Source: JAHBVH01 sp034437715 (GTDB lineage Bacteria; Chloroflexota; Anaerolineae; Caldilineales; Caldilineaceae). From it: a stretch of DNA of 37,455 bases. Position 1 is the first letter of the stretch. Each line of letters opens with the position of its first letter. Shown piece after piece: positions 32,810 to 37,455 of this stretch. The position numbers and the translations under genes were made by a program. The DNA is taken from NCBI GenBank assembly GCA_034437715.1, contig DAOTTR010000794.1, positions 1-37,455 of the forward strand, read 5' to 3'. The notes beneath the pieces are model-generated. The model worked only from the letters and a program-made list of their open reading frames with translations. It ran no database searches and was not told the origin of the DNA.

Positions 32810-33523
32810 TTAGGGCTTTGATCCCAATCCATAGAGGAAGTGATTGGGGGTCGTTTTGATCGTAACCGCCAACCCGGCCGCACGATATTGGGCAACCAAG
32901 GCCATTGGTTCGAAATAGTTTTTGACGATGGCAAAGGTGCGGCCATCTTTGATCTCACGTGTCATAATTTGGGGATCGAGCACGGGTTGGTGGGCGGCAA
33001 TGCCGGGCAATGATTCATGCTGCAAGCTATCAATAAAAAAGAGCTTGCCCCCCTTGCGCAACGCTTTGCACACCTTCTGCAAGAAAGTATCCATGCGCTC
33101 CAACGGGACATGCGAAAGCCAAAAGCCAAAGAAAATCGCGTCATATTCGCGTTTCGGTTGCCAAGTAAAGAGATCGGCAAGGATGTAGGTAACACGCTCA
33201 CTTTGTACGTGCGCGCGATTGATGGCGATCATCTCGGGCGAGGTGTCTACGGCGGTGATCGTGCTTGCCGTAGCCAAGAGGCGTTTGGTCCAATTACCTG
33301 TGCCTGGGGCCAATTCCAACACATCACCGCTGAGCGCAAAGGCATCAAAGTCAGTCAATACCGCTTGCATTTCGGCAAACCACCGCGCATTGCTTTCCGG
33401 CCCACGATCATAGCGTCTCTGGCGTAGCCACCATTCGTTATATTCTGGGGCGCGGGCGCGATAGTAAGCCATCATCTCTTCAAGCAGTTGTTGGGATACC
33501 GTAGCAGTTGTTGTTTCAGTCAT
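32810..33523 (-). CDS. Class I SAM-dependent methyltransferase
   Basis: This 237-residue protein from the ATG at 33523 has a Rossmann methyltransferase core. Motif I is VLELAPGTGNWTKRL (about 69-83), with the acidic residue ending strand 2 in ITAVDTSPEM, then YDAIFFGFWLSHV (motif IV) and the ALRKGGKLFFIDS strand. The substrate cannot be read. It is preceded on the same strand by the ABC permeases, after a 144-base gap with a hairpin. The methyl acceptor may be a sugar or small molecule, from context only. Confidence 0.85.
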   Translation of the reverse strand: MTETTTATVSQQLLEEMMAYYRARAPEYNEWWLRQRRYDRGPESNARWFAEMQAVLTDFDAFALSGDVLELAPGTGNWTKRLLATASTITAVDTSPEMIAINRAHVQSERVTYILADLFTWQPKREYDAIFFGFWLSHVPLERMDTFLQKVCKALRKGGKLFFIDSLQHESLPGIAAHQPVLDPQIMTREIKDGRTFAIVKNYFEPMALVAQYRAAGLAVTIKTTPNHFLYGLGSKP

Positions 33524-33573
33524 GGTATACTCGCTTTTCGACTTTTCGGCTCTAGCATGATCGGGTAATAAGG

Positions 33574-33619
33574 GACGGGGTGATAAGACAATCGTCCTAG
33601 ATCGTCTTGCCACCCTGTC
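33574..33619 (-). promoter_or_regulatory. Long stem-loop between the permease and methyltransferase genes
   Basis: GACGGGGTGATAAGACAAT (33574-33592) and the complement of 33601-33619 match at 15 of 19 positions, with an 8-base loop. It is placed after the last permease stop (33668). It may end most of the ABC-transporter transcript; a T-run is absent. Confidence 0.5.
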
Positions 33620-33667
33620 ATCCTATCATTTTATTCGATGTAAGCCAATAAATCCAAATAAGCGCGC

Positions 33668-34528
33668 TTATTTTCCGTAGCCCATGCGCAAGCCTTCCAC
33701 AAAGTAGGGCTGAAAGAGAATGTAGAGAATCAACATCGGCAGCACAGTCAGCACAGAGCCTGCCATGACGAGACCATAGTCAATATTAAATTCGCTTTGC
33801 ACCGTGGCCAAGCCGACCACCAACGTGCGCATGGTATTGGCGCGCAACACAATCAGCGGCCAGAGAAAAGCATTCCACGAGTTGATCACCGTAAAGATGC
33901 CCAGGGCAGCCATGGCCGGCGTCGAAAGAGGAACGATGATCGACCAGAAGGTGCGCAATTCTCCGGCACCGTCGATCTTGGCGACCTCGATCAGTTCGGA
34001 CGGCAAGCTGGAAATAAATTGGCGCATCATAAAGATGCCAAAGGCGGTTGATAATTCGGGCAGAATCAGCGCCCAATAGGTGTTGAAGAGGCCCAAGCGG
34101 TTGACAATCAGAAACGAGGGAATCAAGGTTACCGCGCGTGGCACCATCAGGGTAGCCAACAGCAGGGCAAAAACAAAGTTCTTGCCGAAAAATTCCTTCT
34201 TGGCAAAAATATAGCCGGACAAGGTGTTCAAGAATAGACTGCCCGCGGTGATGGCAACGGTGGTGAGCAACGTATTAAAAAACCAGCGCGGAAACATGCC
34301 ATCCTGAAAGGTAAAGATGATCTCATAATAATTGGCGAGCGATGGGTTTTCGGGAATCAGCGTGGGTGGATAGGTCATCATCGTAAACGATTGGGTCAAG
34401 GAAGTCGAAGCCATAAAAAGAAAGGGCACGACCGTCACCACCGAGATCGCGATCATCAGCAGATACCATACCAACTGCCAGGCAGCCGTCTGCCGCCGAT
34501 TTTGTACACCGCCAAAAGTTGCCGCCAT
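33668..34528 (-). CDS. ABC sugar importer permease, MalG type
   Basis: This 286-residue inner-membrane protein has six predicted transmembrane helices. The cytoplasmic EAA-type loop SELIEVAKIDGAGELRTFWSIIVPLSTPA is the docking site for the ATPase. The start ATG at 34528 has GAGAGAGGG upstream. It belongs to the CUT1 carbohydrate importers with the next gene (MalF type) and the binding protein. The ATPase is not encoded here, so a shared MsmX/UgpC-like ATPase elsewhere is required. The substrate is not known. Confidence 0.93.
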   Translation of the reverse strand: MAATFGGVQNRRQTAAWQLVWYLLMIAISVVTVVPFLFMASTSLTQSFTMMTYPPTLIPENPSLANYYEIIFTFQDGMFPRWFFNTLLTTVAITAGSLFLNTLSGYIFAKKEFFGKNFVFALLLATLMVPRAVTLIPSFLIVNRLGLFNTYWALILPELSTAFGIFMMRQFISSLPSELIEVAKIDGAGELRTFWSIIVPLSTPAMAALGIFTVINSWNAFLWPLIVLRANTMRTLVVGLATVQSEFNIDYGLVMAGSVLTVLPMLILYILFQPYFVEGLRMGYGK

Positions 34529-34615
34529 AAAACCCTCTCTCCCCAACTCCTACCGAAAATCCTACCGACAAAAATGCTTCAAGCCGTCGTATATGTTGCG
34601 TGGGCGTTAAAACGC

Positions 34616-35554
34616 TTAATATTCAATGTCGCTGCGGAAAAAGCGCATCTGCATGAGCGACAGCGTGAGGATGATCACCAACAACACCACGCCCATCGTG
34701 CTGGCAAAGCCCACATTATCCGCTTGAAAGGCTTGCTGGTAAACATACCAACTGACCGTTGCCGTCTTCCACGCCGGCCCGCCTTTAGTGAGCACATAGA
34801 CGGCATCGAAGAGTTGGAAGTTGAAAATCGTGGCCATAATGAAACAAAAGCCCAATGCCGGGCGTAACAGCGGAATCGTAATGCTCCAAATAATGCGCAA
34901 TCCTTTGGCGCCATCAATGCGCGCCGCCTCATAGAGTTCTTTAGGAATCGACTGGAGTGCAGCAAAGAGAATAATGACGTAGAAGCCAAAGCCGCGCCAG
35001 ATCTCCATCATCACAATCGCCGGAATCGCCCAAACCGGATCGCCCAGCCAGTCGATGCGCGGCACGCCTACCATGCTCAATAGATGATTGAGCGGCCCAA
35101 AATCGCGGTTGACAATATAGGCCCAAATATTCGCCGCAATCACCACCGGTGTGATCAGCGGAAAATAGACGGTGCCGCGAAAAAAGCCTTGCATTTTGGG
35201 CAGTTGAAAGATCACAATCGCCACCAGCAACGCCAACAAAATCACAATCGGCACAGTCAACACCGCATATTGTGTGGTGTTGATAAGGGTCTGCAAAAAG
35301 ATCGGATGTGCAAAGGCTTTCACATAATTTTCCACACCCACAAAGGTATGCCGCCCCAACATGCCGCCCTTGGTAAACGAATAATAGATGCTCCACACCA
35401 GCGGAACAATCGAGAAGCCCAGGATCACGATCAAGCTAGGCGACAGGAATAAATAGCATAACAGGCTTTCGCGCATTTTACGCCAGGCGCGCCGCGGCTT
35501 GGTGGCCGGGGCCGCAGCACGCAGCGCGGGTTGGGCAGTCGAGGTGACACTCAT
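34616..35554 (-). CDS. ABC sugar importer permease, MalF type
   Basis: The protein is 312 residues from the ATG at 35554, which has the strong site AGGAGA. It has six transmembrane helices after a basic N-terminus (KPRRAWRKM), and the EAA loop KELYEAARIDGAKGLRIIWSITIPLLRPAL. It pairs with the MalG-type permease 87 bases downstream. Between it and the binding-protein gene is a 13-bp perfect hairpin (35580-35619), which often lowers downstream expression relative to the binding protein. The upstream TTG/GTG-type extension to 35590 is not supported. Confidence 0.93.
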   Translation of the reverse strand: MSVTSTAQPALRAAAPATKPRRAWRKMRESLLCYLFLSPSLIVILGFSIVPLVWSIYYSFTKGGMLGRHTFVGVENYVKAFAHPIFLQTLINTTQYAVLTVPIVILLALLVAIVIFQLPKMQGFFRGTVYFPLITPVVIAANIWAYIVNRDFGPLNHLLSMVGVPRIDWLGDPVWAIPAIVMMEIWRGFGFYVIILFAALQSIPKELYEAARIDGAKGLRIIWSITIPLLRPALGFCFIMATIFNFQLFDAVYVLTKGGPAWKTATVSWYVYQQAFQADNVGFASTMGVVLLVIILTLSLMQMRFFRSDIEY

Positions 35555-35579
35555 GACGGCTCTCCTAAAAACGCGTGGT

Positions 35580-35619
35580 TGGCCCTGCACGACACGCGAC
35601 GATTCATCGTGCAGGGCCA
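35580..35619 (-). promoter_or_regulatory. Intercistronic hairpin between the binding-protein and permease genes
   Basis: TGGCCCTGCACGA (35580-35592) and TCGTGCAGGGCCA (35607-35619) form a perfect 13-bp stem with a 14-base loop. On the minus strand it follows the binding-protein stop at 35637 and precedes GTTTTTAGGAG and the permease ATG. This is the usual place for an RNA-stabilising or partially terminating hairpin that gives excess binding protein. Confidence 0.75.
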
Positions 35620-35636
35620 GCCGCTACTAAGAATCG

Positions 35637-36938
35637 TTATTCGCCATCCAAGATCGGGCCAACTGTTGCTTCAACGTCGGCCAGCGCTTGAGCAGCCGTC
35701 TTGGCACCGCTGAGCACCGCTTGGGCTTCCTGCACCAAAGAGGTTGTCGCATCGCGCCAGCGGATACTGATCTGCGTGCCAACGCCATAGCCTTCACCGA
35801 GCCAGGAGACCATTTCCTCGACAATTGGATCAATGTCGGGCAGGCCGGCAATGTCCTTCTTGAGCGGCAACAGGTCTACACCTTTTTGTACATATTCCAC
35901 CTGCATGTCATCGGTGGAGAGATATTCGAGCAACGTAAAGGCCGCGTCTTTGTCCGCCGATTGTTGCGCCATAAACATAAAGCCAATGTTGGCCCAGGAA
36001 GCATTGGTGCCATTATCGGCCAATTGGAGCATGGGGATCGTAGCCAGTTCCAGATCAGGTGCTTCTGTGCGCCAGACGGCCTTGATCGTGGAAGTCTCCT
36101 GCCATATCATGCCAATCTTGCCGTCCAAGGCCAGGCTGCGAATCTGATCTGCCGTGAAGCCCACAGGTGTACTGGACTGATCGTTCCAAGCAATATTCTC
36201 GAGCAATGTCTCAAACGCGGCCACACCACCTTCGGTGTTGGCGGTCACGGTCAACAGATCATCACTGAGCAATTTGGTGCCCCCGGCGGCCAGCAGGGGG
36301 ACCATGGTGGTCCAGTTGGTGGGTCCGGCATCGGCAACGACGCCATAGGTGCCAGCGGCAGTATCGGTCAAGGCTTGGGCCGCGGCGCGGAACTCTTCCC
36401 AGTTGGTCGGTGCAGCAATGCCCTTCTCATTAAACAAGGTCATATTCAGCACCCAGCCTTGCGCGACCCCCAAGAAAGGCGCGCCCCAAGTGCTACCCTT
36501 ATAGGTCGCGCCCGTCCACCCCGCCTCGGAATATTGATCCTTCCAGCCGCTGATCTTGTCGGTGATATCGGCAATCTGTTCTTGGTTGACATACTTGGGA
36601 TACCATTCGTCGGGCAGATAGAAGATGTCGGGCGGGGAACCACCCGCAAAGGCAGCGGTGAACTGCTCATCCACACTGGCCCACGGCACAACTTGGTGTT
36701 CAACGGTGATACCAGCATTCTCGGTCTGGAATTTTTCGAGCAATGGCTTCCACAGATCCGCCTCTTGTGCGCTGTGGGGCGGTTTCCAGAAGAGCACTGT
36801 TTCAGCAGCCGCGGCTGGGGCTGCATCACCGCTAGTGCCTGGTGCGACGGGCGCGGCACAAGCAGCCAACGCAGCCATACTCATCAGCGCAGCCGAACTC
36901 TGCAAAAATTGACGCCGTGAAACCTGAGATCGAAACAT
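35637..36938 (-). CDS. Extracellular solute-binding lipoprotein of a carbohydrate ABC importer
   Basis: The protein is 433 residues from the ATG at 36938, which has AAGGAG at good spacing. The N-terminus has a twin-arginine motif SRRQFLQ and a hydrophobic segment ending in a lipobox LAAC, with Cys27 as the lipidated residue. It is therefore likely exported folded by Tat and anchored as a lipoprotein. The mature part has the family-1 binding-protein pattern: TVLFWKPPHS, TVEHQVVPW, AAFAGGSPPDIFYLPDEW, WGAPF, GKIGMIWQ. Together with the MalF/MalG-type permeases it imports an unknown sugar. Trp- and Asp-rich ligand regions fit a carbohydrate. A large antisense frame over this gene is not a gene. 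Confidence 0.95.
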   Translation of the reverse strand: MFRSQVSRRQFLQSSAALMSMAALAACAAPVAPGTSGDAAPAAAAETVLFWKPPHSAQEADLWKPLLEKFQTENAGITVEHQVVPWASVDEQFTAAFAGGSPPDIFYLPDEWYPKYVNQEQIADITDKISGWKDQYSEAGWTGATYKGSTWGAPFLGVAQGWVLNMTLFNEKGIAAPTNWEEFRAAAQALTDTAAGTYGVVADAGPTNWTTMVPLLAAGGTKLLSDDLLTVTANTEGGVAAFETLLENIAWNDQSSTPVGFTADQIRSLALDGKIGMIWQETSTIKAVWRTEAPDLELATIPMLQLADNGTNASWANIGFMFMAQQSADKDAAFTLLEYLSTDDMQVEYVQKGVDLLPLKKDIAGLPDIDPIVEEMVSWLGEGYGVGTQISIRWRDATTSLVQEAQAVLSGAKTAAQALADVEATVGPILDGE

Positions 36939-37010
36939 AGAATGCTCCTTCTGAAAAATAGGGTAGAAGATGAGAATACAAACGAACGATGATGCCAAAA
37001 TCATCTGGCA

Positions 37011-37037
37011 ACATGACCAACATGACCAACATGACCA
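37011..37037. repeat. Three tandem 9-bp repeats upstream of the ABC operon
   Basis: ACATGACCA is repeated three times without spacing (37011-37019, 37020-37028, 37029-37037), about 75-100 bases upstream of the binding-protein ATG. It could be a regulator binding array or a slipped-strand repeat that alters promoter spacing. Confidence 0.7.
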
Positions 37038-37199
37038 AGGGGGGTGGAAGGTGGATTACCATGCACAGATGAAAGATTCCTTGATGGAGATCCAATACAC
37101 CAGCTTTATTGGTAGGTAATTGGGGCTGGTGACGACTCCCAAGGCTAAAGTAGTTGGGCTTCTACAGTCTTTCACTGATACGTTGTCGTCCCAACGTCG

Positions 37200-37328
37200 T
37201 TAAGGTTGCGGTGTGGTCTGTCTTACCGTACCGCCTGTACTGGCTTTAAGAATCGCATCTTCCGCTGATTCGGTACACCAGATGACATTGAAAATTTTAC
37301 CTGGGCAATGATTTCTGCCCAGAACCAT
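37200..37328 (-). CDS. Possible 42-residue small protein, unknown
   Basis: A short frame starts with ATG at 37328 and ends with TAA at 37202-37200. The peptide contains two Cys (NHCPGK and VIWCTESAED) and a TGGTVRQTTPQP tail. It resembles no family I know. On the minus strand an extended -10-like TGGTACAAT lies about 40 bases upstream, but there is no ribosome binding site. A 7-bp hairpin (37301-37322) lies inside the frame, which argues against coding. It may be a remnant of a mobile element. The rest of the 517-base region 36939-37455 shows only the tandem repeats and a possible repeat edge at 37447. Confidence 0.25.
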   Translation of the reverse strand: MVLGRNHCPGKIFNVIWCTESAEDAILKASTGGTVRQTTPQP

Positions 37329-37446
37329 CTATTTTCAGTTGGTAAAGTACCCCTGCATTGTACCACGCATCAGGGGAAAAGTAAACCAATGGATATTTCA
37401 GTACGCTGGCAACTCCTTCGACCTAAAGGTCACGTTGCTTCGCAAC

Positions 37447-37455
37447 GGGGCTAAC
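37447..37455. repeat. Possible left end of a third family-B repeat, cut by the window
   Basis: The window ends in GGGGCTAAC, equal to the terminal sequence of the repeat at 6617-6784 (GGGGCTAACC as the arm in both orientations). Only nine bases are visible, so the match could be chance. Confidence 0.25.

Noticed and set aside
35688..36920. 410-residue open frame on the + strand opposite the solute-binding protein gene
   Set aside because: It is fully antisense to a gene with clear signal peptide and domain motifs. Its translation shows no recognisable domain, and it has no start signal.
36939..37455. tRNA, small RNA or transposase gene at the right end
   Set aside because: No cloverleaf with a TTC loop and no DDE or HUH motif could be found; only short repeats, one hairpin and a doubtful 42-residue frame are visible.
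1..37455. CRISPR array or cas locus (prompted by the Cas4-like segment at 14224-14508)
   Set aside because: No regularly spaced direct repeats and no cas1, cas2 or effector genes occur; the Cas4-like piece lacks the nuclease core.

Overview
The window reads as a chromosome segment of a Chloroflexota-type bacterium, possibly a relative of the filamentous phototrophic Chloroflexia. This is inferred from gene content, not from a marker search. The evidence is a PucC-like pigment-delivery family transporter, a bacterial translin, a deazaflavin (F420)-type nitroreductase family protein, a secreted beta-sandwich protein ending in a YLPII-type tail, and many short palindromic repeat elements between genes. 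No rRNA, tRNA, CRISPR array, complete insertion sequence or prophage was found.

Left part (1-6585, + strand): a truncated secreted repeat protein, a solitary inositol 2-dehydrogenase-like gene, a repeat-rich gap (2298-2784), and a tight MoxR ATPase / DUF58 / DUF4129-like operon. Then (6814-16521, - strand): pheS without an adjacent pheT, mtaB, a small putative caspase-fold protein with an alpha/beta-barrel partner, the PucC-like transporter, a three-gene operon (translin, a Cas4-N-terminus-like membrane microprotein, a 667-residue helical protein), and an enolase-superfamily sugar-acid dehydratase.

Middle (17041-22505, + strand): aconitase, oligoendopeptidase F with a clear terminator, and an OmpR-type regulator whose receiver domain has lost its phosphorylation residues. 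Next (22539-28001, - strand): a bifunctional (p)ppGpp synthetase/hydrolase, then the translation/RNA cluster rplS, rnhB, yraN, miaA. An aldo/keto reductase and a divergent Fur-family regulator follow. The right part (29874-36938, - strand) is a carbohydrate-type gene set: a Tat-type lipoprotein binding protein and two MalF/MalG-type permeases without a local ATPase, then a methyltransferase, a DegT-family aminotransferase, a polysaccharide deacetylase-like protein and the Ddn-family protein.

The most striking non-coding signal is a set of short repeat elements inserted between genes. A 101-bp element occurs twice, at 7911-8011 (mtaB/pheS) and 26655-26755 (rnhB/yraN), in the same orientation relative to the genes. 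In both places it supplies the stop codon of the upstream gene, and in rnhB it also encodes the last 18 residues. A second family ends on the stop codon of the PucC-like gene. The best candidates for an undescribed system are the translin operon and the caspase-like pair. Both functions are inferred from sequence patterns only.
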